From Maniola hyperantus (lineage: Eukaryota; Arthropoda; Insecta; Lepidoptera; Nymphalidae), in NCBI RefSeq assembly GCF_902806685.2, contig NC_048554.1, positions 1,488,001 to 1,552,000 of the forward strand: a DNA stretch of 64,000 bases, written 5' to 3'. The notes under the pieces are model-generated. The model did no database searches, was not told the origin of the DNA, and saw nothing but the letters and a program-made list of their open reading frames with translations. This document shows positions 31,372 through 42,483 of this stretch, piece after piece; positions within the stretch are counted from its first letter, which is position 1, and each line of letters begins with the position of its first letter. Made by a program: the position numbers and the translations under genes.

Positions 31372-31551
31372 TATTATGCGAAAGTGTGTCTGTTGGTTTG
31401 TCCTTCAATTACACTGCAACAACATATCAATGTGAATATTTGCATGTAACATAAGCTACCATTAGTAAGTATATTCTGGAAATTCAAAGAATTCCCATGA
31501 GATTTTTAAAAGCTTTAATTCACACAAGTTCACAGAAGTTGTAGACATCAG
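31372..31551 (+). mobile_element. Lep1-like Helitron, nearly full length, diverged
   Basis: Starts attattatgcgaaagtgtgt, the 5' end, and ends gttgtagacatcagctag. It directly abuts the preceding Helitron-like copy. Confidence 0.65.
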
Positions 31552-31565
31552 CTAGAAGTAGTAAA

Positions 31566-31744
31566 TAAAGAATAGAATAGAATAGAATACATTTTAATTC
31601 AAGTAAACTTTTACACTTGTGCGTTTGAATCGTCAACTGCGTGGAGAGTGACATATGCTACTTTTTATCCCGGAGAATCAAAGAATTCCCGCGGGATTTT
31701 AAAAAACCTAAATTCACGCGGACGAAGTCACGGACATCAGTTAG
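31566..31744 (+). mobile_element. retroposon tail fragment followed by a Lep1-like Helitron 3' part
   Basis: (AGAAT)n and a short aattcaagtaaacttttaca block (relative of 50258-50393) run into ggagagtgacatatgctact, then gcggacgaagtcacggacat and cagttag. These are two relics joined. Confidence 0.55.
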
Positions 31745-31745
31745 T

Positions 31746-32258
31746 TTGCAATAAGAAGCTTCACTTCATAAATAAAACTGGCGTTTCCGTCCCCTTTGTG
31801 CAATAATAATACAACGTTGTATTTGTCGTAGGCACGGGTTGAACTATCGAGCTATGAGCTAGCACGCTTCAGTTGTATCGCGCGCTACGCTTTGAGTTAA
31901 CATGCTTTGGATACTAACGAGTATGGCTGCGACTTTGTTACATACGATAAACGATTTTGAAAAAATTCTATGGAAAAGTCTCGGAGTCTAATGCTGAAAT
32001 CTATAGAGCGTACTCTGACTTCACTCAGCCTAGAGGTAAAACGAGACGGTCTTATAAAGTATGACATCAAAGTCTCAGGCTAAGTCAACAATACCGGCTA
32101 GAACATACGCCATGACCAGTAGAGAAGAAGAATACTTACTACGAGAGTGAAGGAGTGATGACAATCTTTTCTCATTTTATTTCGAGCGTATAATTTGCAA
32201 CAAGAAGCTTCACTTCACAAATAAAGCTGGCGTTTCCGTCCCCTTTGTGCAATAAATA
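31746..32258 (+). repeat. pair of ~58-bp direct repeats around 0.4 kb of unassigned DNA
   Basis: gaagcttcacttcataaata / gaagcttcacttcacaaata and ctggcgtttccgtccccttt occur at 31753-31806 and 32208-32258. The DNA between them includes a relic (about 32002-32095) similar to the small MITE at 39227-39333. Confidence 0.6.
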
Positions 32259-32276
32259 TCACTACCACTATCATTA

Positions 32277-32468
32277 AATATCACTCGCTTTAACGGTGAA
32301 GGAAAACATCGTGAGGAAACCTGAGAATTCTCTATAATGTTCTCAAAAGTGTGTGAAGTCTACCAATCCGCACATGGCCAGCTATGGTCAAAACCCTTCT
32401 CACTCTGAGAGGAGACCCGTGCTCTGTAGTGAGCCGGCGATGGATTGATCATGATGAAGATGATGAAC
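32277..32468 (+). mobile_element. tRNA-derived SINE (family 2), 3' two thirds
   Basis: Starts in the tttaacggtgaaggaaaaca block and ends tgagccggcgatggattgat followed by catgatgaagatgatga. The tRNA head is missing. Confidence 0.75.
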
Positions 32469-32661
32469 CCACAAGTAAGGAGATTTAGGAGTTCTATAAA
32501 ATTACTAGTGTCCGCTACCGACAGTAACATGGACGTTCCTATACGCCTGGTTACAGAATGTCAATCAACATTCGCAGACTGAATTGAAGTTTTTCATATG
32601 AAAGCAACTGTGACCAGCTTTTTTCTTACGTACTTTTATTGAAAATACGAAGAATAAGTAA

Positions 32662-32772
32662 AAGCGCAAGGAGCCGCTGGATTCAGACGAGCGCAAGACC
32701 GTGGCGAGTTTAAGTCCCTACAAGAGACCTATGCCCAGCTGTGCACCTCTATCGGTTGATAATAATGATGAG
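32662..32772 (+). repeat. RTE-like LINE 3' tail
   Basis: ggagccgctggattcagacg, then tccctacaagagacctatgc and a degenerate ttgataataatgatga tail, as in 9337-9609. Confidence 0.65.
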
Positions 32773-33089
32773 GTAAAAATTTATTCCTACTTGCTTAACC
32801 AAGCTGGATATAAAAATATTAATATTAAATGTTGTGTTTTCTCTCGAATTTAATCATGAGCAGAAACCCCAAGAACGTCAAAATCACAGCGAGTATGAAA
32901 AAACTGGCGGATCATCCGCTGAAATGAGGAAAAAGGCCGCCTTATGAAATTCCGACAACCAATAATCGTGTCATATTGATATTACACTTGAAAATCAGGA
33001 TATTATTACAGATTACCCTTTTCCCGCGATTTCGTCTGCATTCATTGTTTTTTTAAATCTGGTAAAAATCCGCATCTCCTCAAACCTCA

Positions 33090-33285
33090 ATGCGAAACTG
33101 TGTCTGTCTGCTAGTATTTCATGGCGACGGGTGCAAAGATAGAAACTTATTATACTAGGTAACCACATCACTGCATTTTGGGGAAGGACATTTTGGGGAA
33201 GGCTACTTTTTGTCAAAAATCGATTTCCATGGGATTCTTAAAAAATCTTAAACTACGCGGATGAAGTCGCGGGCATCATCTAATC
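33090..33285 (+). mobile_element. Lep1-like Helitron, rearranged
   Basis: It contains tgcgaaactgtgtctgtctg near the 5' side and gcggatgaagtcgcgggcat then catctaat at the 3' end. The middle is diverged, with a small tttggggaagg duplication. Confidence 0.5.
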
Positions 33286-33395
33286 CTGTATAATTCTCTC
33301 TAAGTGGAGGCCTTACGTTATATCACAAAATATAATAAAGTGCAATTTTGCAGCCTAAAATTTAATGAATTCTCCTATCTGTCTGTCTGTCTGTA

Positions 33396-33520
33396 AGGTT
33401 GCCTGGTAGCGATCGCTAATTAGCGATAAGGTGGCCTTTTGTGTCCTCCTTCTGTCCATGTTTTTTGTTCTTTTATTGTAATCCTTCTTGTGGTAGAACA
33501 TACGAGATAAAGCGTATAAT
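33396..33520 (+). repeat. retroposon tail family TTGCCTGGTAG..GATCGC
   Basis: ttgcctggtagcgatcgcta and tagcgataaggtggcc match a dispersed 3'-tail family. A diverged copy is at 61747-61858. Downstream DNA to 33910 is unassigned. Confidence 0.5.
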
Positions 33521-33911
33521 AATAATAGATAGAGTTAGAATGAGTACAGCTTTTTCTGGAAGAAAACTTGCCAGTCCACTTACCCAATTCAATAAACAAA
33601 GGAACCCTTGTGATGCGATGATAAATGACAAACGGCACCCAATCACCTGAAAGGCTTCGATCGATCGCACATTGCCTGCCTGCCTGTTGTGCGCCCATTA
33701 TGTTATGGTCAATATGTACACCGGAGAGCCAGACAAACTGTATGGACATCCAAGCAGCCCCCGATTGTGTAAGAAAATGGGTTACGGTTCTATAGAAATT
33801 CTGTCATTGTCCTTTGATTATTTTTCCAAGTGGTAGCTGCAGAATAAAATAAATATTTACCTAATCGGGCTCCCATACAACAGATATGATTTTTTTGCCG
33901 TTTTTATAGAT

Positions 33912-34132
33912 AACTAGCTGATGCCCGCGACTTCGTACGCGTGGATTTGGGTTTATGAAAATCCTGTGGGAACTCTTAAATTTTCCGGGATAAAAAGTAG
34001 CCTATGTCCTTCCCCGGGTTGCAAAGTACCTCTGTACCAAATTTCGTCAAAATCGGTTGAACGGTTGAGCCGTGAAAAGCTAGCAGACAGACAGACAGAC
34101 AGACACACTTTCGCATTTATAATATTAGTATG
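33912..34132 (-). mobile_element. Lep1-like Helitron, full length (CAAAATCGGTTG subtype)
   Basis: On the plus strand it runs from actagctgatgcccgcgact to gcatttataatattagtatg. It carries tcaaaatcggttgaacggtt and a (GACA)n run. A partial copy of the same subtype is at 53112-53286. Confidence 0.8.
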
Positions 34133-34539
34133 GATGGTACGGAACCCTTCGTGCGCAACAAAAGTTCATCCGAGTTCTAGTAAAAAATAGTATTTGTTTC
34201 TTATCAGTTACGTATTTAAATCCCAATGACTGCCATTTATTTCATCGATGGACGTACTATGGCTAAAACGCCTTTGTTGGCTGGGCATTTCCCTTTAGAA
34301 AAGTTTGTTTATCTACGGGATCTGTTATCTAAAATGTGACTATGGTGATTTGAACGGCTCTACATGGTCCATTGTCAAACAAATTGTTCTGCCACAGAGA
34401 GATGCTATCGAGCGATTGTGGAATAAGCAAATTGCGTTCCGATCCTTACAAATGACCGCTGATATGTATCCCACAAAGGGTAAAGAAAATAGGAATTCTT
34501 ATTATTGTCAGCAAAAAACGCTACGGCACGCTATGCACT

Positions 34540-34736
34540 GCAAGATAGCATAGTAGTTAAGACGTCTACCTTATTCGGGAAGTCGGGGGTTCGATCCCGG
34601 GCACGCGCTGTTAACTTTTCGGAGTTATGTGCATTTTAAGCAATTAAATAAGTAATCACTTTCGTCAACGGTGAAGGAAAACATCGTGAGGAAACCTGCA
34701 TGCGTGAGTTCTACATAATATTTTCAAAAGAGTGTA
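34540..34736 (+). mobile_element. tRNA-derived SINE (family 2), 5' part, split by a LINE
   Basis: A-box region tagcatagtagttaagacg and B box gggggttcgatcccggg. It breaks off at ttcaaaagagtgt and resumes at 35173 after the LINE insertion. Confidence 0.8.
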
Positions 34737-35165
34737 AATAAATAAATAAATAAATAATAAAATGTTTTTATTTCGACCAACAAGGATCATATTGGTGTTA
34801 GTAATTACACGAAACTTAAACCTAATTGTTAGTAATTATTAATATTAGTGTTAGTAATTACACGAAACTTAAACCTATTTGTTAGTAAAAAATCTATAAC
34901 TATTTAAATTAGGACAGGATCGATTTGCCAGCACGTGAATCATACAACAGTGATTCAAGTACTGGCAGTCTATCCTGTCAGAAAATACCTTCAGGAGGCC
35001 GTTGGGGCTGGACCGGACTCTACGCAACAGGGATGTGCACCGCTTTCGCATAGTAGTATAAAAACAGTCTACATGCGCCTCGGCGAACATCCCTGACGCG
35101 CTGCAGAATCTGGGCAGCCCCATCCGCATCCTGAATGCATTATTATATTGTACACGCAGGGCATT
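34737..35165 (-). mobile_element. 5'-truncated LINE inserted in a SINE
   Basis: The 3' end is at left with an (ATTT)n tail. The minus frame (about 35129-34875) contains SGMFAEAHVDCFYTTMRKRC and SSPNGLLKVFSDRIDCQYLN, an ORF2 C-terminus shared with the plus-strand copy at 35745-35994. Two tandem copies of gtgttagtaattacacgaaa lie in its 3' UTR. The flanks show a tgtaaa target duplication. Confidence 0.7.
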
Positions 35166-35172
35166 GTAAAGA

Positions 35173-35290
35173 TTAAGTCAATCCGCACTTGGTCAGCGTG
35201 GTAGACTATGGCCTAAATTCTTCTTATTTTGAGAGGAGACGCATTAGTGAGCTGGCGATGGGTTGATGATGCTGATGATGCTGATGAGAC
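35173..35290 (+). mobile_element. tRNA-derived SINE (family 2), 3' part, split by a LINE
   Basis: Continues the SINE from 34736: agtcaatccgcacttggtca, then gagctggcgatgggttgatg and a gatgctgatgatgctgatga tail. DNA at 35291-35744 is mostly unassigned; a Helitron 3' end relic (cgaacgaagtcgcaagca, then ctagt) lies at 35627-35660. Confidence 0.75.
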
Positions 35291-35744
35291 AGCCGAAGAC
35301 TTCTTGTCTGGCATTAATGAACCATACATTAATGACCGCTGATATGTATTCTACAAAGGGTCAAAAGAAATAGGATGATAAAATAGAGAAGCACTGGTGG
35401 AATTAGGATGCGCAGAGTGGGTCAACCCTGAGCCTCAGGCATATTTACCATAGGACATAGGGGCATTAGGGGCCAATGGCCCCAGAGCAGGAGACTGTGA
35501 GGGGCGACGAGTCCTTCATCATAATAATATGTTTTTATTTGTTCTAAAAAGTAAAATATAATTTTGCTTAAAATTACCCTCGACCCTCAAACTAGGCGGA
35601 ACTAGTCTGTGGTATACGTTGCAGAATCCACGCGAACGAAGTCGCAAGCAAAAGCTAGTTAAGCATAGTAGCCAGATAGGTACAACAGGATGCTACAGGT
35701 ACCTACAGTACCTACCTATCTATTGTTCTGGTAAGTGCCTTATT

Positions 35745-35994
35745 GCCTAAGGCCCTGGTTCGGAGGGTACGGGCTAGTTCCAATGGCATCCTGAGGGCAT
35801 TTGCTGACAGGTTTGATTGTCAGTACCTGAACCATTGTCATATGGTGCACATGCTGACTAATCAGGCCTGTCTTAGATATAGTATGAAGATTAGGTAAAT
35901 AGTTATTAGATCACTAATATTAGTTTTTTAAGGTGTATGTTATTACTAACAATTATGATCTTGATGGTCGAAATAAAGGATTTTTTATTACAAA
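35745..35994 (+). pseudogene. LINE ORF2 C-terminus and 3' UTR
   Basis: The frame from 35761 reads RRVRASSNGILRAFADRFDC and HMVHMLTNQACLRYSMKIR, with a stop at 35896-35898. The same family as 34737-35165 is here in the opposite orientation. The end is gatggtcgaaataaaggatt. Confidence 0.7.
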
Positions 35995-36356
35995 ACACAG
36001 AGCTACCAAAAAGGAAGCTAAAGTGAAAATGAAGTTTCAATTTCCACGAATGCAAAATGAATAAAACATGCAGCATAGTGGAGTGGTTCTATTTGCAATT
36101 GAACCCTAAACCGCTCTTTGAGAAGCTCTCATTACGGGGAAGGTAAACAGTGCTCGTTTGTTCCCTTTTATGTTTCATAAAAAGCTATGAGATCCCTCCT
36201 GAAAAGGGGGAGAAGGTACGTTGTCGTCCTTTGGCAAAGTACTGGACCATCTGGTCAAATAAAAATATAGCAGTATCAACACACACAAAGTTACGGGTAG
36301 GATTCCAAGGTTCGTCGTTGTGGACCTGCTTAGGACCCGTTAGAAAAGTAACTTAT

Positions 36357-36515
36357 GTACGCGACAGATCCAATCAGGGAGGGAACGCCCCGCACACCCG
36401 CACAGCCCCCGTGCTAATCCAGTGCGGGCGGGCGTGTGTGACGTGTGGGTGTGCGGGCCGCCCTCCTACCGCCTCATACCCTGATTGCTATCTTGACCTA
36501 TGGCCGAATATAGGT
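36357..36515. mobile_element. GTACGCGACAGG palindromic MITE
   Basis: Left gtacgcgacagatccaatca, right tgattgctatcttgacctat, with GC-rich inner arms (cgccccgcacacccgc). DNA at 35995-36356 and 36516-37224 has no assignable feature. Confidence 0.7.
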
Positions 36516-37224
36516 ACGTCTTCTTTGTCATATTATTTGACCAAAGACGTACGCGCACGTAACATTGAATAAATGCATTTTCTTTCTTTCATCAGATATT
36601 TTTATTAGCATCGTTGTTATTTGTCAGAAATAACATACAACCTTCGATAAATAACAACGGTTTTTCTTAAAGGTTTGTTAGCGATTTTAACAAAAATAAT
36701 CTTAAATTACATAAAGTTAAATTACCTACATGACGTTGTATGTAAAACCATTTGAAAGCAAACATTACATGCACAGTCACACAATCACAATCAATCACAA
36801 TCAATTCACATGGTACAATTATTGATCATAATATAAGTATATTTCTATAGCTAGTAGACTACAAATCAATTTATTTTATTACAATAACTAAAATGACAGA
36901 TGTGAAAGTCCTGTTATCCCTTTCATAATACTCCCTGCAAAAAAGAGTAGCACTAGACTTTGTCTTGTCAATTTTACCTATTTAGTTTTAGAGATTGTGT
37001 ACTAGAGGATTAACCAAAATGCCGTCTCTTGGGCGAGTTCCTCAATGTTGTTTGCAAGCGGCCTTTGAGGACGTACCTAATTAATATATTAAAAGGGGAA
37101 TTTTTTTTAGGGGTAAAAGGTAATTTTGACTTTGTAAGCATTATGTACCTTCAAGGCTTCAAGGCTCAACCGTGTGTGTATATCTACTTTTGGCATAACC
37201 ATTTGCATGAGATTTCTTGTTTTG

Positions 37225-37668
37225 TTTTTAGGGTTCCGTATCCGAAGGGTAAAACAGGACCCTATTACTAAGACTCCGCTGTCTATCCGTCTGTCCGTCT
37301 GTCACCAGGCTGTATCTCATGACCCGAGATAGTTAAACAGTTGAAATTTTCACAGATGATGTATTTCTGTTGCCGCTACAACAACGAATACTAAAAACAG
37401 AATCAAATTAATATTTAAGGTGACAGATACGACTGTTGTACCGAACCCTCGTTGCGTGAGTCTGACTCGCACTTGGCCGGTTTTTTTCATGGCGGCCATT
37501 TTGAAATTTTTATTAAGTATTTGTTGTTATAACGGCAATATAAATACATATTTTGTGAAAATTTCAACTCTACGACGGTTCACGAGTTACAGCCCGCTGA
37601 CAGACGGACGGGCGGACAGCGGAGTAGGGTCCCGTTGGCACCCTTCACTACCTCCGGAACCCTAAAAA
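37225..37668. mobile_element. foldback element with AGGGTTCCG ends
   Basis: Long inverted ends: tttttagggttccgtatccg ... gtctgtccgtctgtca at left, and tgacagacggacgggcgg ... cctccggaaccctaaaaa at right. The middle contains a CTTGGCCGG end (gactcgcacttggccggttt, 37467-37486), so two related ends are combined in one element of about 440 bp. Confidence 0.7.
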
Positions 37669-37775
37669 ATTATAGCACGCAGAGGATGAAAAGACTGCAA
37701 ATGATTCAACTAAGTTTACAGATTCATATCACTAGAGTTAAAACTTTTCTATACTACTCTACTCAGTTCATACAT

Positions 37776-37933
37776 AGTACGCGACAGGTCGGGATAGCAA
37801 TCGGGGTGGGAACGCCCCGCACACCCATACAGCCCCCGCGCTAACCCGGTGCGGGAGAGCGCAGGTGACGTGCGGGTGTGCGGGGCGTCCAACCGCCTCA
37901 TACCCTGATTGCTATTTCGAGCTGTCGCGTACA
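37776..37933. mobile_element. GTACGCGACAGG palindromic MITE
   Basis: Nearly perfect copy: tagtacgcgacaggtcggga at left and tcgagctgtcgcgtac at right, with inner arms aacgccccgcacaccca / tgcgggtgtgcggggcgt. Confidence 0.8.
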
Positions 37934-38149
37934 GTTTTCATTGCAACATAGACGGTGAGGAGTTAAATGCATTACGTGAAATATATTAAAAGCACTTATT
38001 TGGCTTGAGCTCAGTTTAAAAGCGACTAATTGTCTCGCTCACGAGCGGCTCAGACTAATGCTGTGTGCTTTGCACTTTAAACTGGCTTCCTAATACCCGA
38101 CGATTGTTTTTAAGTCATCCACTTACAACCTAAAACACTAGTTATTCGA

Positions 38150-38292
38150 ACAGTATATGGGAGTTGGGACGCTCTACTGGCATCAATTTTTTATCATAGT
38201 TTTTGGTTTATCGTGCAAAATGGCGAAAATAAACGACTGTAGTACGGAACACTCGGTGCGCGAGCCGGACTCGCTCTTGGCCGGTTTTTCAG
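38150..38292 (+). mobile_element. GGGTTCCGTACC repeat, right half
   Basis: tatcatagtttttggtttat, cgactgtagtacggaacact and the end gctcttggccggtttttc match the right half at 13169-13346. Confidence 0.7.
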
Positions 38293-38647
38293 TTCGTAAA
38301 GTCTTCTGTAGATCCCGTCGTTCGCGTCTTTTCCAAGAAACTTTTCCAATATTACCGCTACAGCTGAAACTCTCGCGGCTCTCCGTCGACTAAGACAGTA
38401 TTATCATAGTTCAAAGCGGTTAATCTTCGCTGCGGAAACATGCCACGAACTGTTTAACTTTAAATAGTTAACGTGCTTCTAAGTCAACAAAAATATACCT
38501 ACTCCGATCTACAAATTTGAAGGAGTCTCAAACTTATTAAGATGATTTTCACAAGATAAAGTTTATGAACTAAATTTTTTATAATTTTTTAGTGTTTTAC
38601 CTACAACTTCAAGGAAATTACTAAATAATTTTAAATACATATCAAAA

Positions 38648-38722
38648 ATTGCGTAACCGGCAGGAATCGAACCTGCATCTTCTGGGTTCGCGCCCGATGC
38701 CTTGACCAACTGACTGAGAGAA
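38648..38722 (-). pseudogene. tRNA-like sequence, 5' acceptor arm diverged
   Basis: The minus strand has gttggtcaaggcatcggg, the T arm gcaggttcgattcctgc and a 3' acceptor strand. The 5' end (gttctctcagtcag) no longer pairs with it, so a cloverleaf cannot close. It is a probable pseudo-tRNA, a partial copy of its partner at 38758-38830. Confidence 0.5.
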
Positions 38723-38757
38723 CATACGTATCATAAATTTCGACACTAGCGGTAAGC

Positions 38758-38830
38758 GAAACCGTGGCCGAGTTGGTCAAGGCATCGGGCGCGAACCCAG
38801 AAGATGCAGGTTCGATTCCTGCCGGTTACG
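38758..38830 (+). tRNA. tRNA-like sequence (possible Arg/Ser-type tRNA pseudogene)
   Basis: It folds into a cloverleaf: acceptor gaaaccg/cggttac with one mismatch at the second pair, D stem gcc/ggc, a 5-bp anticodon stem tcggg/ccaga with a mismatch, and a perfect T stem gcagg/cctgc with ttcgatt loop. The anticodon loop reads cgcgaac, so the nominal anticodon is CGA. However, the base before it is G instead of the universal U, which argues against normal decoding. It could be a decayed tRNA gene or an unusual SINE head. A tRNAscan-type score would decide. Confidence 0.45.
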
Positions 38831-38951
38831 CAATTTATGATATGTATTTAAAATTATTTGTGAACTAAAACTCTTTTAAAATATCACCAGTCACTAACTA
38901 GGCCCCAAGAAAGCCACGTAGATAAATTCTACATACATAATAATGTTATGT

Positions 38952-39212
38952 TTTTGGTCTGGTGAGAGACTTCGGCCGTGACTAGTTACCATCCTACCGG
39001 CAAAGCCGTGTCGCCAAACGATTTAGCGTTCCGGTACGATACCGTGTATAGAAACCAAAGGGGTATCATATCCCTTTGGTTTCACGTATCCCAGGTACCC
39101 GTGTACCCGTTTCCATGGTATCGGTTTCATCAAAACTGCAAAGTTAGCCCGCTTCCATCTTAGACTGCATAATCACTTTACATCTGGTGAGATTGCAGTC
39201 AAGGGATAACTA
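38952..39212 (+). mobile_element. tRNA-derived SINE (family 1), head missing
   Basis: ggtctggtgagagacttcgg, gcgttccggtacgataccgt and gagattgcagtcaagggata are in order. A 60-bp stretch after aaccaaaggggtatca is a local inverted repeat of catatccctttggttt, absent from other copies. Confidence 0.75.
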
Positions 39213-39226
39213 CTTAGGGTGAGATT

Positions 39227-39333
39227 TATAGAGCGCACTCTGACTTTGCTTAGACTAAAGACAGAGTTAAAACGAGACAGAGCTATATCTCTCACATAAA
39301 TTTGTCTCGTTTTCACTCAATCTTTAAGTCTGA
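39227..39333. mobile_element. small MITE with GAGACAAAACG-type ends
   Basis: agactaaagacagagttaaaacgagac at left pairs imperfectly with gtctcgttttcactcaatct at right (reverse complement). A diverged relative is at about 32002-32095. Confidence 0.5.
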
Positions 39334-39344
39334 AATATAATTAA

Positions 39345-42300
39345 CTAGCTGATCCCCGCGGCTTCGCCCGCGTAGATTTAGGTTTTTAAAGATCCCGTAT
39401 AGCCTATGTCACTCAGGAATAATGTAGCTTTCTACTGGTGAAAGAATTTTTAAAATCGGTTCAGTAGTTCTAAAGATTACCCCCTACAAACAAACTTAAC
39501 GACATTACCTCTTTATATAATACTAGCTGATCCCCGCGGCTTCGCCCGCGTAGATTTAGGTTTTTAAAGATCCCGTATAGCCTATGTCACTCAGGAATAA
39601 TGTAGCTTTCTACTGGTGAAAGAATTTTTAAAATCGGTTCAGTAGTTCTAAAGATTACCTCCTACAAACAAACTTAACGACATTACCTCTTTATATAATA
39701 TTCGCCCGCGTAGATTTAGGTTTTTAAAGATCCCGTATAGCCTATGTCACTCAGGAATAATGTAGCTTTCTACTGGTGAAAGAATTTTTAAAATCGGTTC
39801 AGTAGTTCTAAAGATTACCCCCTACAAACAAACTTAACGACATTACCTCTTTATATAATAATACAACGGGCCGTGCAGCAGAAATCGTAATATTTTAATT
39901 TCGCCATAACTTCAAAACCAAACGTCCAATTTTAATCATTCAAAGACCAAATATTATCTCCATAAACTGTTCTTAGTGATGAAATCATTTATTTTGATAA
40001 GGATTAATAGCATGAGTAAAATAAACGCGTTTAAATGTAGTCCAAAAAAAATTCAAGATTTTTAAATAAAAAAATGGTTGCTGTGCCTCACTCGACATAG
40101 ATGGGTATAGTGTGTCGCGGACTTTTTTGTAGATATTTATAAGATCTACAATTAATTAGAACATTTTATGGTTCTATCTTTTATAGTTTAGGCAGCGTAC
40201 GCAAAATAAGTAACTTTTCTGGTTGATTTTTTACACCTTGTGTCCGAAAAACCCAAATATCTTACGGAACCCTATTTTTTTCCAAAATAAAATATAGCCT
40301 ATGTTACTCGTGGATAATGTAGCTTTCGATTGGTGAAAGAATTTTTAAAATCGGTCCAGTAGTTTTTGAGCCTATTCAGTACAAACAAACAAACAAACAA
40401 ACAAACAAACAAACAAACAAACAAACAAAGTTTTCCTCTTTATAATATTAGTGTAGATAGACAACGGGCCGTGCAGCAGAAATCGTAATATTTTAATTTC
40501 GCCATAACTTCAAAACCAAACGTCCAATTTTAATCATTCAAAGACCAAATATTATCTCCATAAACTGTTCTTAGTGATGAAATCATTTATTTTGATAAGG
40601 ATTAATAGCATGAGTAAAATAAACGCGTTTAAATGTAGTCCAAAAAAAATTCAAGATTTTTAAATAAAAAAATGGTTGCTGTGCCTCACTCGACATAGAT
40701 GGGTATAGTGTGTCGCGGACTTTTTTGTAGATATTTATAAGATCTACAATTAATTAGAACATTTTATGGTTCTATCTTTTATAGTTTAGGCAGCGTACGC
40801 AAAATAAGTAACTTTTCTGGTTGATTTTTTACACCTTGTGTCCGAAAAACCCAAATATCTTACGGAACCCTATTTTTTTCCAAAATAAAATATAGCCTAT
40901 GTTACTCGTGGATAATGTAGCTTTCGAATGGTGAAAGAATTTTTAAAATCGGTCCAGTAGTTTTTGAGCCTATTCAGTACAATCAAACAAACAAACAAAC
41001 AAACAAACAAACAAACAAACAAACAAACAAACAAAGTTTTCCTCTTTATAATATTAGTGTAGAAGTGTAGATAATATAATACAACGGGCCGTGCAGCAGA
41101 AATCATAATATTTTAATTTCGCCATAACTTCAAAACCAAACGTCCAATTTTAATCATTCAAAGACCAAATATTATCTCCATAAACTGTTCTTAGTGATGA
41201 AATCATTTATTTTGATAAGGATTAATAGCATGAGTAAAATAAACGCGTTTAAATGTAGTCCAAAAAAAATTCAAGATTTTTAAATAAAAAAATGGTTGCT
41301 GTGCCTCACTCGACATAGATGGGTATAGTGTGTCGCGGACTTTTTTGTAGATATTTATAAGATCTACAATTAATTAGAACATTTTATGGTTCTATCTTTT
41401 ATAGTTTAGGCAGCGTACGCAAAATAAGTAACTTTTCTGGTTGATTTTTTACACCTTGTGTCCGAAAAACCCAAATATCTTACGGAATCCTATTTTTTTC
41501 CAAAATAAAATATAGCCTATGTTACTCGTGGATAATGTAGCTTTCGAATGGTGAAAGAATTTTTAAAATCGGTCCAGTAGTTTTTGAGCCTATTCAGTAC
41601 AAACAAACAAACAAACAAACAAAGTTTTCCTCTTTATAATATTATTACTAGCTGATCCCCGCGGCTTCGCCCGCGTAGATTTAGGTTTTTAAAGATCCCG
41701 TATAGCCTATGTCACTCAGGAATAGTGTAGCTTTCTACTGGTGAAAGAATTTTTAAAATCGGTTCAGTAGTTCTAAAGATTACCCCCTACAAACAAACTT
41801 AACGACATTACCTCTTTATACAATATAATATTAGTGTAGACAACGGGCCGTGCAGCAGAAATCGTAATATTTTAATTTCGCCATAACTTCAAAACCAAAC
41901 GTCCAATTTTAATCATTCAAAGACCAAATATTATCTCCATAAACTGTTCTTAGTGATGAAATCATTTATTTTGATAAGGATTAATAGCATGAGTAAAATA
42001 AACGCGTTTAAATGTAGTCCAAAAAAAATTCAAGATTTTTAAATAAAAAAATGGTTGCTGTGCCTCACTCGACATAGATGGGTATAGTGTGTCGCGGACT
42101 TTTTTGTAGATATTTATAAGATCTACAATTAATTAGAACATTTTATGGTTCTATCTTTTATAGTTTAGGCAGCGTACGCAAAATAAGTAACTTTTCTGGT
42201 TGATTTTTTACACCTTGTGTCCGAAAAACCCAAATATCTTACGGAACCCTATTTTTTTCCAAAATAAAATATTGCCTATGTTACTCGTGGATAATGTAGC

Positions 42301-42424
42301 TTTCGAATGGTGAAAGAATTTTTAAAATCGGTCCAGTAGTTTTTGAGCCTATTCAGTACAAACAAACAAACAAACAAACAAACAAACAAACAAACAAAGT
42401 TTTCCTCTTTATAATATTAGTGTA
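39345..42424 (-). mobile_element. head-to-tail array of Helitron-like units
   Basis: All units point the same way. Short units (about 160-192 bp, ctagctgatccccgcggctt ... ttatataata) lie at 39345-39522, 39523-39700, 39701-39862 (end-truncated) and 41648-41839. Long units (about 570-620 bp, acaacgggccgtgcagcaga ... atattagtgtagatag) lie at 39863-40460, 40461-41080, 41081-41647 and 41840-42424. Long and short units share the half containing gcctatgtcactc/gttactc, tggtgaaagaatttttaaaa and the (CAAA)n tract. Long units differ from each other at only a few positions plus repeat length. Confidence 0.85.
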
Positions 42425-42460
42425 GATAGTGTAGATGTAGATTAGTGTAGATATATTATA
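42420..42460 (+). repeat. (GTGTAGAT)n minisatellite, left
   Basis: gtgtagatagtgtagatgta repeats sit between the Helitron array and the long inverted repeat. The same motif recurs on the other side at 43808-43905. Confidence 0.75.
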
Positions 42461-42483
42461 TTATATATATATTATATTAGATA

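Larger units (their letters stand above)
38624..38862. repeat. inverted pair of tRNA-like sequences
   Basis: Arms of about 100 bp (38624-38725 and 38762-38862) are inverted copies around a ~36-bp spacer. Each arm contains a tRNA-like sequence with the same D-loop, anticodon and T-loop regions, plus shared outer DNA (ttttaaatacatatc). The duplication therefore includes flanking sequence and is not just two independent tRNA genes. Confidence 0.85.

Noticed and set aside
36150..36572. 140-codon open frame on the plus strand
   Set aside because: Its second half is translation through the palindromic GC-rich MITE at 36357-36515 and its first half has no family features.
40897..41106. Frame encoding a repeated CLFV motif
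   Set aside because: It is only the translation of the (CAAA)n/(TTTG)n microsatellite.
40379..42400. Regularly spaced repeats resembling a CRISPR array
   Set aside because: The repeated unit is a whole Helitron-like element with a (CAAA)n microsatellite. There are no unique spacers, and this is a eukaryotic genome.
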